The notes: a model not told the origin generated them from the letters alone. Positions 52,793 through 61,245 are shown, counted from the stretch's first letter. The stretch is 64,000 nucleotides of DNA from Nocardia sp. NBC_00565 (GCF_036345915.1 NZ_CP107785.1:3596001-3660000); one strand, 5' to 3'. Numbers and translations: made by a program.

Positions 52793-54073
52793 GTGACAAG
52801 TCTCGACAACGACCAGACCAGCCACCGCGACACGGTTACCGACAAGCCGGAACCGCCCGGCGAACGACTCACGCACCTTCTGGCTGGGCCTCACGGCCTG
52901 GGCACCGAACTCGCCGCACGCTTCTCGACGATGACCCGGGCCGAGCCCGAACCGGCGGCACCACCCGCGCCCGGCGCGATGCCGGCGGCCACACTGCCCA
53001 GTGCCGGCTTACGGCACCTTCGCGGCCCTGGAACTCCACTGGGCGAGAGCGCGTTTCGGATACCGTCCCGGCACGCGACGGCCGAGATCGAGCCCTACCG
53101 AGAACTTGCCTGGGGTAACGGTTCCGCGCCGCCACTGTACTGCCCGCCCGCCACCCGGATCGACGACAATCTCGCCGACCGGATCGACGATCGCCTCACC
53201 ACGTGGGCGGAGTCGATCGGGTTCACCGACGAGGAGCTCGAGAAGCTGCGCCGGACCGGCTACGGACGGCTGGTCATGCTAACCCACACCGATTCCGACG
53301 ACCCCGACCGACTGCTGGTCCCGGCCCAGATGAACACCGCCTGGTGGATGGCCGACGACTACTACGCCGACGATTCGGCGCTCGGCGCGGACCCGACCCG
53401 GCTGCCGCAACGACTCACCTTGGCGATGGCGGCCTTGGATCCGTTGCCCGACGCGGGCGAGTTCACCACTCCGCTGGAGGAGGTGCTGCGGGAAGACAAG
53501 GTGCTGCGTGCTTTCGGTTCCGCGATCGCGAATCTGCGCGCCCACGCCACCCCGGGGCAGGTGCAGCGCGGCTGCTACGCGACGTTCACGATGTTCGTGT
53601 CCTGGACCGCCTACGCCGCCTGGCGACACACCGGCGAATCACCTTCCGCGTGGGAATATCTCGCCGCCCGCCAGCACGACACCTTCTACACCTCGATGAC
53701 CCTGATCGACCCCGTCGCCGGGTACGAGCTGCCCGCGAACCTCTTCTACGACGATCGGGTCCGGCAGGCCGTGTTCCGCGCGGGTACCGCCGCCGTCCTG
53801 GTCAACGACCTGTTCTCGATCAAGAAGGATGCCGCCGACGAAGTACCCGTCAGCAATATGGTGCTGCAGATCGCCGCCGATCGTGGGTGCTCGCTGGCCG
53901 AAGCGACCGAGGTCACCGTCGACCTGCACAACCGGATGGTGCACCAGTTCGAAGCCGACCATCGCGCCCTGCGCGCCATCCCCTCCCCCGAGCTCCAGCT
54001 GTTCATGCGCGGCGTTCGCGATTGGATGGGCGGCTCGTTCGAATGGCACAACACGAACCCGCGCTACCGCTAG
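52793..54073 (+). CDS. family 2 terpene synthase, 2-methylisoborneol synthase-like
   Basis: The 426-residue protein has a Pro/Ala-rich, probably disordered N terminus (1-100) followed by an alpha-helical terpene cyclase. The metal site DDYYADD (188-194) and the NSE-type triad NDLFSIKKD (338-346), with downstream NTNPRYR, are those of 2-methylisoborneol synthases. The enzyme would cyclise 2-methylgeranyl or geranyl diphosphate with Mg2+. GTG at 52793 has GGGAG upstream; an upstream GTG at 52751 lacks one. The usual partner, a geranyl-diphosphate C-methyltransferase, is not present in the next 10 kb, so product identity is uncertain. Flanked on both sides by IS110 remnants. Confidence 0.88.
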   Translation: MTSLDNDQTSHRDTVTDKPEPPGERLTHLLAGPHGLGTELAARFSTMTRAEPEPAAPPAPGAMPAATLPSAGLRHLRGPGTPLGESAFRIPSRHATAEIEPYRELAWGNGSAPPLYCPPATRIDDNLADRIDDRLTTWAESIGFTDEELEKLRRTGYGRLVMLTHTDSDDPDRLLVPAQMNTAWWMADDYYADDSALGADPTRLPQRLTLAMAALDPLPDAGEFTTPLEEVLREDKVLRAFGSAIANLRAHATPGQVQRGCYATFTMFVSWTAYAAWRHTGESPSAWEYLAARQHDTFYTSMTLIDPVAGYELPANLFYDDRVRQAVFRAGTAAVLVNDLFSIKKDAADEVPVSNMVLQIAADRGCSLAEATEVTVDLHNRMVHQFEADHRALRAIPSPELQLFMRGVRDWMGGSFEWHNTNPRYR

Positions 54074-54240
54074 GTGGGTCATGCCCTGGCGGTAGCCTCC
54101 TGATATCGCCTGGGCGGCTCATATCGACCAACCCACCGAGTCCGCCATCGCCTCACTTCGGGTGGCCCTGGCGCAATGGTTCGGGACGCGCCCGAGCGGA
54201 CCGGTAGGACTGGTCGTCCAGCAGGCATGGGCCGACCTGT

Positions 54241-54474
54241 CATCGGCTACTTAAAGACTGGCGGTAGGGCTCGATCCCGGCCAGGATCGGGTCCAGGTAC
54301 CCGGCGGGAGGCTCCCTAATCGGCTGCCCCCGTCGGTATTTGGTGTGGCTCGCTAATGGCTTGCGTCTCACCGGTTGCCGTGCGGGCGTGGCTGGAAAGG
54401 GGTTTGCCCTGGCTCGAAGTAGCGGTGCCTTCCCGCACGGACATCCTTTTCCGTTCGGACTCTGGAGGACGCCG
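54241..54474 (+). ncRNA. IS110-family left end, candidate bridge RNA region
   Basis: This 234-bp non-coding stretch lies directly before an IS110-type transposase, where IS110 elements encode a structured bridge RNA. It contains a conserved hairpin (CGATCC 54272-54277 / GGATCG 54284-54289) and further GC-rich repeats. Homologous sequence recurs at 30965-31152 (reverse) and 52328-52412. RNA function is inferred from position and conservation only. Confidence 0.45.
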
Positions 54475-54690
54475 GTGACGGTCATCATCGGGATGGACCC
54501 GCACAAACGCTCGGCCACCATCGAAATCATCGACCACCGTGCCACAGTGCTGGCCACCGGCCGGTACGGCACCGATACCGCTGGCTACGATGAAATGCTC
54601 ACTGCGGCAAAGTATTTCCCGGATCGGGTGTGGGCGGTCGAGGGCTGCAACGGTATCGGCCGGCACCTGGCGCATCGGCTGGTACTCACC
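54475..54690 (+). mobile_element. IS110-family transposase, 3'-truncated
   Basis: GTG at 54475, preceded by GGAGG, starts TVIIGMDPHKRSATIEIIDH and continues DRVWAVEGCNGIGRHLAHRL, covering the first Asp and the Glu of the DEDD RuvC-like site. After about residue 70 homology stops (LTVLRPYRQMCRWADAPF) and a stop codon follows at 54741, so the Tnp20-type half is lost. Confidence 0.8.
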
Positions 54691-54779
54691 GTGCTCCGAC
54701 CATACAGACAGATGTGTCGATGGGCGGACGCTCCGTTTTAGGGACGACTCACGACTCTCGTATCGGAAGTCACATATCA

Positions 54780-55079
54780 ATGCAACTGTCTGCTGGAACC
54801 GTCGTGCTAATACTGGCGTTCGTCGTTTCCATGTCGGTTATCTGCGGTCTCGCCGCCGCAGTCGTGTCCATGGCACGCGGACGAACTACGGGCGAAGCCA
54901 TGACGGGGGCCTTCCGCACGACCTGCGTCGTACTCACCCTCCTTCTGGCGTTCGTCACGGTCGCGGTCCTACTTCTGGTAACCGACTTCAGCTACCGCGA
55001 CACAGTCAGCACCAACCACCGCTCCATGACTGAGGAGTACAACGTGAACGTTAACTTAGAACCGCTGCGCGACTGCTGA
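54780..55079 (+). CDS. small two-helix membrane protein
   Basis: A 99-residue protein with two hydrophobic helices (VVLILAFVVSMSVICGLAAA and CVVLTLLLAFVTVAVLLLVT) separated by a basic loop RGRTTGEAMTG, and a polar tail. Family unknown. GGAAG lies 13 bases upstream. It sits between an IS110 remnant and the ESX locus, with a terminator hairpin after it. It could be accessory to the ESX genes or an independent small membrane protein. Confidence 0.5.
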   Translation: MQLSAGTVVLILAFVVSMSVICGLAAAVVSMARGRTTGEAMTGAFRTTCVVLTLLLAFVTVAVLLLVTDFSYRDTVSTNHRSMTEEYNVNVNLEPLRDC

Positions 55080-55098
55080 GCGCTACGCACGAAGAAGC

Positions 55099-55137
55099 CT
55101 CAGCCCAGGGCGCGCGACCCCGCAGTCCTGGGCTGAG
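55099..55137. terminator. hairpin terminator
   Basis: CTCAGCCCAGG (55099-55109) and CCTGGGCTGAG (55127-55137) form a perfect 11-bp stem with a 17-nt loop after the small membrane protein gene. Confidence 0.7.
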
Positions 55138-55248
55138 ACTCCGGCAGTGCCCGACCACAGCAGCGTCCACCTCGGCGAGAATTGATCGCAACCACCTGGA
55201 TGCTCGCACGGGCCGGTGACTACCGAAGGGCGCGAGTAGCATTGCGGC

Positions 55249-55588
55249 GTGAGTAGTTCTGGGGGGGGGGATACCGAATCCAAGTCACGGGCTTTCCGTC
55301 GTACCTGACGAAGTCATTGAACTCGGCCAGCACATGTCGGACCTGGTTCAAGCGCTGAGGTCGGCTCTCGATATCGCTACGCGGGAGGTGGATGGCCTAG
55401 CTGGCAGCTGGACTGGAACAGCTGCGGACGCGTTCGGCGAGGGGTGGAGCACCGTCCATGAAGGCGGGACTCAGTTGTTGAACTCCCTTGCTGCTCTGGC
55501 CAGTTCGCTCGGCGTGGCAGCAGGTAGTTACCAGCAGCAGGATGGCGCGTCCGCTGCGAACCTTGGCTCGACAAGTCTGGATCTATGA
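55249..55588 (+). CDS. WXG100 (ESX-type) protein interrupted by a G10 tract
   Basis: From GTG at 55249 the frame reads VSSSGGG, then with one G fewer in the tract at 55261-55270 it would continue IPNPSHGLSVVPDEVIELGQ and HMSDLVQALRSALDIATREV into the WXG motif SWTGTAADAF, giving a normal ESX protein of about 112 residues. As written, G10 leads to stop after VSSSGGGDTESKSRAFRRT. Internal initiation at ATG 55334 could still make an 84-residue form lacking part of helix 1. It is the first gene of a WXG100-WXG100-toxin-immunity set. Loss of frame may be a reversible switch or an error. Confidence 0.7.
55261..55270 (+). repeat. homopolymeric G10 tract within a coding start
   Basis: Ten consecutive G follow codon 4 of the WXG100 gene. 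Only lengths of 9 (or 12, 6) keep the downstream reading frame, so slippage would switch full-length expression on or off. Confidence 0.85.
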
Positions 55589-55875
55589 GCAGCCGGTTCA
55601 CCGTCGATATCGATTAGCTCGAGCAAGTCGCAACCCAGTTGAGCGGGCTGGCCGGGTTCATCGAGGATCAGCTCGATGGACTCGACAGCAGAGTCGCCGC
55701 GATTCTTTCGAGAAGCTGGAACGGCGTCGCCGCGGGAGCGTTCGACGATGCGCATTCCCAATGGGTAGCTGAGGCAAAAGAATTCGTCGACAGCATCCGT
55801 ACTGCGAGCAGTGCGGCGCAACAAGCTCGGGATCGCTACATCGCGGCCGCTGACCTCAACCGCCAGATGTCATAG
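55585..55875 (+). pseudogene. second WXG100 (ESX-type) protein with amber codon 11
   Basis: ATG at 55585 overlaps the first gene's stop and begins SSRFTVDID, then TAG at 55615-55617, then LEQVATQLSGLAGFIEDQLD, SRVAAILSRSWNGVAAGAFD and a normal C terminus, i.e. a WNG-type WXG100 helical hairpin. Start from TTG 55639 could bypass the stop and give 78 residues. The partner arrangement with the first gene is typical of ESX heterodimers. Its N-terminal lesion, together with the frame problem in its partner, suggests decay or tight control. Confidence 0.7.
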
Positions 55876-55884
55876 CGGTCGAGT

Positions 55885-57159
55885 ATGGGCTGGGACATCG
55901 ATGCCAAGGATTATGAGCGGGCGGCCAAAGAGTGCCACGATCTAGCGACGACGGTGCTCGTCCGAGTCGGCGCGCTGCACAAGGAACTGACCAGATCGTG
56001 TACAGGAATGGCCGGTGACTACTCTACGACGCAACAGTGGATTTCGGCGTATGAATCCGCTACCGTGCAATGGATTTCGACGGGCACCCTCTTGGCGGAT
56101 GCGCTGACTCGATATGGCGATGTGCTCGCGGCCATGGCGTACAACTGGGATGTCTCGAATCAAACTTTGCCGCATCCCGATAGTCCGGTTCCCTCTGCGC
56201 CAAGTGGAAACCCCTACAAGGAACCGCACACTGCCAAGGGAGCTAATGGTGCGGGGATAGATATCAAGGGCGTTGGGCTGTCGAAAGTCGAGCCGATCCC
56301 AAATGGTGACACCGATAAACTTCGGAGAGCAAAAGATCGAGCCTGGCTTGCGCACGCTCTGAATCCCGATCTGACTGATGCCGGGGATCGGATCAAACGG
56401 ATCGGGTACAACTTCGACCATTCCACCGAAGTCAATGTCGACGACATCAGGAAACGGTTGAGGACACTTCAAGATGCGGCTATCAGCATCGCTGATGCCT
56501 CGAAGAGCATCGAGTTCTCCGTCGGCGACTATTGCGACACTCTGGAGACGTTGCGGACCTCGATCAAAGAGCGCCTGGAAGAGAAGATTTCGAGTGTGAC
56601 GGTCACAATCGACCTGACCATGGTGGTCATCAAGTGTGCCGCACCGATCTTCAGCAAGGATCTTGAGGATCCGGTGTACATGACAGTGACAACCAGCAGA
56701 TTCTCGGTCGTGGTGAGCAGTCTGCCGTTCACCAAATTGCCCCCTCTCGACTTCCATGCTTCGCAGTTGCGCGATATCATCGCGCTACCCATAGTCTTGA
56801 TGGAGGAAAACTCCGGCACGGGTGGCCAGCCCAGAAACGGAAATAGTATCCCCGCACCGGACCTGACTACTGCGAGCGAGAAATATGTGCGGGACAAGCA
56901 CTATCCGGGTGGCCCGCTGAATACGGAGCGGAAGAGTACATTCTACGCAACCGAGGATCCCTATGCACTCGTCGATGCTGCGAAGAACAGCCCGCCGATC
57001 GATCAAGGCGACGGCACCTATCGGCGGGAAGTTACAGTGCCCGACCGATACATCGGAAACGAGTCGAACATGCGGGGTGGCGCAGCGACGCAACGGTATA
57101 TCGTCGTTCACGACAGGTTCGGGGCGGTAATTACGATGCACCCCGCAGGAGATGAGTAG
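55885..57159 (+). CDS. ESX-type secreted polymorphic toxin candidate
   Basis: The 424-residue protein starts with an ESAT-6/WXG-like helical hairpin (1-95, TRSCTGMAGDYSTTQQWISA at the turn) and a Pro-rich linker. A second helical region (to about 215) and a beta/alpha middle follow. The C-terminal domain of about 100 residues begins near 323: KHYPGG with His339, KSTFY, DRYIGN, GGAATQRYIVV and ITMHP. This pattern resembles BECR-fold RNase toxins (KSxF, late T-x-x-x-V strands), though I cannot confirm it. It starts 9 bp after the second WXG100 gene, and the next small gene overlaps its end, as toxin-immunity pairs do. Base composition is less GC-rich than its surroundings. Confidence 0.7.
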   Translation: MGWDIDAKDYERAAKECHDLATTVLVRVGALHKELTRSCTGMAGDYSTTQQWISAYESATVQWISTGTLLADALTRYGDVLAAMAYNWDVSNQTLPHPDSPVPSAPSGNPYKEPHTAKGANGAGIDIKGVGLSKVEPIPNGDTDKLRRAKDRAWLAHALNPDLTDAGDRIKRIGYNFDHSTEVNVDDIRKRLRTLQDAAISIADASKSIEFSVGDYCDTLETLRTSIKERLEEKISSVTVTIDLTMVVIKCAAPIFSKDLEDPVYMTVTTSRFSVVVSSLPFTKLPPLDFHASQLRDIIALPIVLMEENSGTGGQPRNGNSIPAPDLTTASEKYVRDKHYPGGPLNTERKSTFYATEDPYALVDAAKNSPPIDQGDGTYRREVTVPDRYIGNESNMRGGAATQRYIVVHDRFGAVITMHPAGDE

Positions 57160-57463
57160 GGATCAGGTGGCTTTAGACATCGTTGTACAGGACATCAACC
57201 ATGCCGAGAAACACCGCTTCGGTGACGATGCGGACGAAACGCTGTACAGGCTGTGCGCCGGCCAGCCCGACACCAGTTTGGTACGGGGTATCTACCGGTA
57301 CGGCGACACCATGTTCAACCGGTACCAGCTCGGCCTGATCCTGGATCAGATCGAGGGGATCGAGGTACGGACCGATGCCGAGCGACAGGCTGTCGACCTG
57401 CTGAGGCGGGCGTCGTCGATCGCGCTTCGCGCCAACGGATATCTCCTGTTCGTCGGCGACTGA
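57152..57463 (+). CDS. putative immunity protein
   Basis: A 103-residue helical protein (DQVALDIVVQDINHAEKHRF, TLYRLCAGQPDTSLVRGIYR, YQLGLILDQIEGIEVRTDAE) that overlaps the toxin gene's end by 8 bases. It has no signal or membrane segment, so it stays in the cytosol. Family unknown; immunity role is inferred from size, position and coupling. The overlap should ensure it is made whenever the toxin is. Confidence 0.65.
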   Translation: MSRDQVALDIVVQDINHAEKHRFGDDADETLYRLCAGQPDTSLVRGIYRYGDTMFNRYQLGLILDQIEGIEVRTDAERQAVDLLRRASSIALRANGYLLFVGD

Positions 57464-57849
57464 CGGGTAGGACTGGCCAGACATCGGGCGAGCATGCAGC
57501 GTGGGCGACGGATCGTATTGCGCCAGCAGCAGGGCGATATACCCAAGGTCGTGGGAAGTAGGCAGCCTGACCAGACATCATCATCGCCCGCTCATAACTG
57601 CCCGCCCAGAAACCGCAGGTCGTCCCCGTTATCATGCTCAACACGCCCCATCCGGGGCGCAATCGAGTTGGGGACCGGTTGACCAACTTCCGCAGGGCAT
57701 CGCGATCCCTCAGACAGCATACGTACCCACGATGACCAGGCGTTTCTCAGTTACCCATGTTTTGTGCGCCCTGCCGAGGACCGGAGCCTGCGACGCTCTA
57801 TGAAATCGTCACCGCCACAACCAAATTCATCAGCATGATCACCACAACG
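57464..57849. other. intergenic region after the toxin locus
   Basis: No gene or RNA is supported here. Open frames lack starts and coding character. It separates the toxin-immunity pair from a TetR fragment. Confidence 0.35.
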
Positions 57850-57993
57850 TCACCCCCTCTCGACTTCCTGCCCGCTGCCTCCAGAAACACCGGCAGGACT
57901 TCCCCGAAGGCCAGCCTTGTTCGGGAAATGCCGATACAGCGCACCCGCGGTGATTCCGACCTCCTCGGCGATCTGCGCCATCGACACATTCCA
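57850..57993 (-). pseudogene. TetR DNA-binding domain fragment
   Basis: The minus strand reads NVSMAQIAEEVGITAGALYR then HFPNKAGL, a TetR helix-turn-helix, before RGSPAGVSGGSGQEVERG-stop. Both the N-terminal helix and the ligand domain are missing. Confidence 0.7.
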
Positions 57994-58082
57994 TGGTTTC
58001 GCATGTGCCTATATCGGCTGACCGACAGGCGATAGCGCGTACTCTCGATCGGATCAAAAGCAACGCGCATCAGGAGGTTCCG

Positions 58083-58478
58083 ATGCCCGCACGCTTGCTC
58101 GTCGCGTCGATGCTGACGGTTCTCGGGATCGGTGGTGCGCTCCTCGGCGGTGCCGTGACGGCGGATGCCGCGCCCCGTCCGGATCCGTGGGTCCAGGGTC
58201 AGATTGATGGACAGAGCGAGGATGTTCCCGGATTCCTGCGCTCCATCGAATTGTCGGGCGTGGACCGAGGTGGTATCTCCGATGCCAATCTCGTGATCAA
58301 GGGCCACCGGATCTGCAACCAGATCTACAGCGCACGTGGCGATCTCAGCAGCGCAGCGCTGCCCAACACCCGTGCCGACGACTTCCACGCGATGGAAGTC
58401 GTTGCAGGAGCCAGTATCAAGTACCTGTGCCCGCCAGCCGCCGAGTTCGCCTCGGGCCTCGCCGAGATGGCCCCATAG
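58083..58478 (+). CDS. DUF732-like small secreted protein
   Basis: A 131-residue protein with a signal peptide (MLTVLGIGGALLGGAVTADA) and a mature domain with F-L-x-x-x-E-L-SG-V, then GHRICNQIYSARGDLSSAAL and IKYLCPPAAEF. The two Cys probably form the DUF732 disulfide. DUF732 proteins are secreted and common in Mycobacteriales; their function is unknown. AGGAGG precedes the ATG at 58083. Confidence 0.8.
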   Translation: MPARLLVASMLTVLGIGGALLGGAVTADAAPRPDPWVQGQIDGQSEDVPGFLRSIELSGVDRGGISDANLVIKGHRICNQIYSARGDLSSAALPNTRADDFHAMEVVAGASIKYLCPPAAEFASGLAEMAP

Positions 58479-59000
58479 GCGTCACTTCTCCAGCAGGACG
58501 TCATGCAGGCCCCGAAGGTTCCGCTGTTCGGTACTCGTGCCAACGACAATCGCAGGAGTTGGCCGACGCGCTCGCCGAAAGCCAAAGACTCCGAGCGCAC
58601 TTGGCGGGCATGGGAGGACTGGAGGTCACCAAACTGCCGCGCCTGCGCGACCAGCTCGCGGCGCAGATCACCGAACCCCAGACGCTGCTGGACAGCTTGC
58701 GAACGCAAGTGATCGGCACTTGAGAGGGGCAGGGCGTAAGGCCCCGAACTGGCGGCCTCATACACGGTGTGGTGCCCGGTCGACGTGTTGGTTGCTGCTG
58801 GTCCCGACAACAGATCTGCACGATTCGCTTGCGCGGGTGCATTACAGCCTTCTTTACCTCGGCACTACGCCCCATACCCACCTCAGTACCGACAGTGCTT
58901 GTGCTGTAGAACGACCTGGAGTCCACTCCAGGCAGGCCTTGTTCTCGCGTGAATGCGAAGGTCCGGTACGGCTGGACGCGACCGGTGCGCATGGCCGACC
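58479..59000. other. intergenic region with a coiled-coil fragment
   Basis: At 58544-58723 (+) the frame SQELADALAESQRLRAHLAG then MGGLEVTKLPRLRDQLAAQI reads as a coiled coil that stops after VIGT, similar to the start of DUF4041 proteins; it has no clear start. The rest shows nothing recognisable. Confidence 0.35.
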
Positions 59001-59951
59001 ATGGCTGACATGTTGCTCACGCGCGAGGCCGATCTGTTCGAAAGCTCCAGGGGCCGCCTGGAGGCGATCGCCTACCGCTTGCTGGGCTCGGCCGGCGACG
59101 CCGAGGACGCGGTGCAGGAGACGTATCTGCGCTGGCAGGCCGCCGACCGCGAGTACGTGGAGACGCCCGAGGCGTGGCTGACCAAGGTGCTCACCAATCT
59201 CTGCCTCAACCAGCTCACCTCGGCCCGCGCGCGCCGGGAAACCTATGTGGGGCAATGGCTTCCGGAGCCGGTGCTGGCCGGCGACCCGATGCTGGGCCCG
59301 GCCGACACCGTCGAACAGCGTGAATCGGTGTCGATCGCCATGCTCACGCTCATGGAGCGGCTCACCGCCAAGGAGCGCGTGGTGTACGTGCTGCGCGAGG
59401 CCTTCGGCTACCCGCACCACGAGATAGCCGACCTGCTCGACATCACCGAATCCAATTGCCAGCAGGTCTATCGCCGCGCCAAACAGCACTTGGCCGTGGA
59501 ACGGGCGCGCATCGAGGTGGACGAGGCCGCCGCCCGCCGGATCGTGGAGGAATTCCTGACCGCGGCGGTCAGCGGCCGGACCGACGAGCTGGTGCGGTTG
59601 CTCACCGATGACGCCGCCATCATCGGCGACGGCGGCGCCTTCTTCGCCACCTTGAACAGGCCGCTCGTCGGCGCCGAGCGCATCGCGCTGTTCGTGCGGC
59701 TCGCCATCAAACCCTCGGGCGCCAAGTGGGACAAGCTCGGCGGCAAGCCCACGCCGTTCGCCGCGATCGTCAATGGCAGGCCCGCGCTGGTCCTGGTGGC
59801 CGAGGATCGGATCGTCGGCGTCGTGGTGCTGGAGGTGACCGCCGACGGCATCGCCGCCGTGCACGCCCACGTCAACCCCGACAAGCTGGCGCACGCCAAT
59901 CGCCAGTGGGCGACGTACGCACCGGGAGCGCCCCTGCCCGATCTATGGTGA
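59001..59951 (+). CDS. sigJ: ECF41-type RNA polymerase sigma factor (SigJ family)
   Basis: The 316-residue protein has sigma region 2 (RLEAIAYRLLGSAGDAEDAV then QETYLRW), region 4 (MERLTAKERVVYVLREAFGY and EIADLLDITESNCQQVYRRA) and a C-terminal SnoaL/NTF2-like domain (residues 185-316) that in ECF41 sigma factors regulates activity instead of an anti-sigma protein. It precedes an oxidoreductase gene, the usual ECF41 partner, by 80 bp in the same direction; that gene is probably its target. Confidence 0.92.
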   Translation: MADMLLTREADLFESSRGRLEAIAYRLLGSAGDAEDAVQETYLRWQAADREYVETPEAWLTKVLTNLCLNQLTSARARRETYVGQWLPEPVLAGDPMLGPADTVEQRESVSIAMLTLMERLTAKERVVYVLREAFGYPHHEIADLLDITESNCQQVYRRAKQHLAVERARIEVDEAAARRIVEEFLTAAVSGRTDELVRLLTDDAAIIGDGGAFFATLNRPLVGAERIALFVRLAIKPSGAKWDKLGGKPTPFAAIVNGRPALVLVAEDRIVGVVVLEVTADGIAAVHAHVNPDKLAHANRQWATYAPGAPLPDLW

Positions 59952-60033
59952 CCCACATCACAGTCAGCTCCTGTCAGCATTCGTGCGGCTGTCCGGTTCA
60001 AGTTCCGAACCCACCGAGATTAGGAGCAACACC

Positions 60034-61221
60034 ATGAAGCACCGCATCGTCGTCCTCGGAGCCGGGTACGCCGGAGCCACCGCCGCCGGCCGCCTGGCCA
60101 AGCGACTGCACCGCGACGACGTCGAGATCACCCTGGTCAACGCCGATCCCGACTTCGTCGAACGGGTGCGCCTGCACCAGCTCGCCGCCGGGCAGGACCA
60201 GCCGGTCCGCCCACTGCGGAAGATGTTCGCCGGCACCGGCGTTCAGGTGCGCATCGCATGGGTCGATTCGGTGGACGCGGACCGCAAGACCGTCGAACTG
60301 ATCGGCGAGCAGGGGGCCGAGACCCTCGCCTACGACACACTCGTCTACGCCCTGGGCAGCACCGTCGCCGATTTCGGCGTGCCCGGCGTCGTCGAGCACG
60401 CCCACCAGGTGGCGAGCAAGCAGGCCGCGCTGCGGCTGCGGGAACGCCTGAACCAGCTGCGGGCGGACGAGACCGTGCTGATCGTGGGTGGCGGCCTGAC
60501 CAGCATCGAGATCGCCACCGAGATCGCGGAGGCGCGCCCGGATCTGAAGGTCGCCATGGCCGCGCGCGGCGGTGTCGGCGACTGGCTCGACGAGAAGGCG
60601 CAGAGCCACCTGCGCGGCGCGTTCGAACGCTTCGGCATCACCGTCCACGAGCACGCCGACGTCACCCGGGTCACCGAAGATGGCGTGGCCACCCGGTCGG
60701 GCGCGGAGATCCTCGCGCAAATGACCGTCTGGACAGCGGGATTCGCCGTGCACCCGATCGCGGCCGCCAGCACGCTCACCGTCTCCGAGGCCGGGCGGAT
60801 CGTCGTCGACGCCACCCAGCGCTCGGTCTCGCACCCGGACGTGTACGCCGTCGGCGATGCCGCGCACGCCGCGGGAGTGGGCGGCAAGACGCTGCGCATG
60901 GGCTGCGCCACCGCCTCCCCGATGGCCTGGCTGGGCGCCGACGCCATTGCCGCCCGGCTGACCGGACGTGAAGTCCCCGATGCCCCGATCGGCTACAACA
61001 GCCAGTGCATCAGCCTCGGCCGCCGCGATGCCATCGTGCAGAAGGTGACCAAGGAGGATCAGCCGACCTCGAAGGTCGACGTGGGCCGCAAGGCCGCCCG
61101 CGTGAAGGAGCTGATCTGCTCGATCGCGGCCTGGTGTGTGAAGCACCCGACCCTGCTGGCGCCGAACCGGCGTCGCCGGGTCGTCGAGACCGGCGCGGCG
61201 GCTCCGGTCACGACCGTCTGA
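60034..61221 (+). CDS. FAD/NAD(P)-dependent oxidoreductase, NDH-2-like
   Basis: The 395-residue flavoprotein has an N-terminal FAD loop VVLGAGYAGATAAG, a second nucleotide loop LIVGGGLTSIEIATEIAE for NAD(P)H, and the FAD-contacting VYAVGDAAHAAG near residue 290. No C-terminal membrane helix is evident. It resembles type II NADH dehydrogenases and related thiol/quinone reductases. TTAGGAGC precedes the ATG at 60034. Being next to an ECF41 sigma factor, it is a probable member of that sigma regulon. A terminator follows. Confidence 0.88.
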   Translation: MKHRIVVLGAGYAGATAAGRLAKRLHRDDVEITLVNADPDFVERVRLHQLAAGQDQPVRPLRKMFAGTGVQVRIAWVDSVDADRKTVELIGEQGAETLAYDTLVYALGSTVADFGVPGVVEHAHQVASKQAALRLRERLNQLRADETVLIVGGGLTSIEIATEIAEARPDLKVAMAARGGVGDWLDEKAQSHLRGAFERFGITVHEHADVTRVTEDGVATRSGAEILAQMTVWTAGFAVHPIAAASTLTVSEAGRIVVDATQRSVSHPDVYAVGDAAHAAGVGGKTLRMGCATASPMAWLGADAIAARLTGREVPDAPIGYNSQCISLGRRDAIVQKVTKEDQPTSKVDVGRKAARVKELICSIAAWCVKHPTLLAPNRRRRVVETGAAAPVTTV

Positions 61222-61245
61222 GCGCGCGGGTGCGGAACCGGCACA

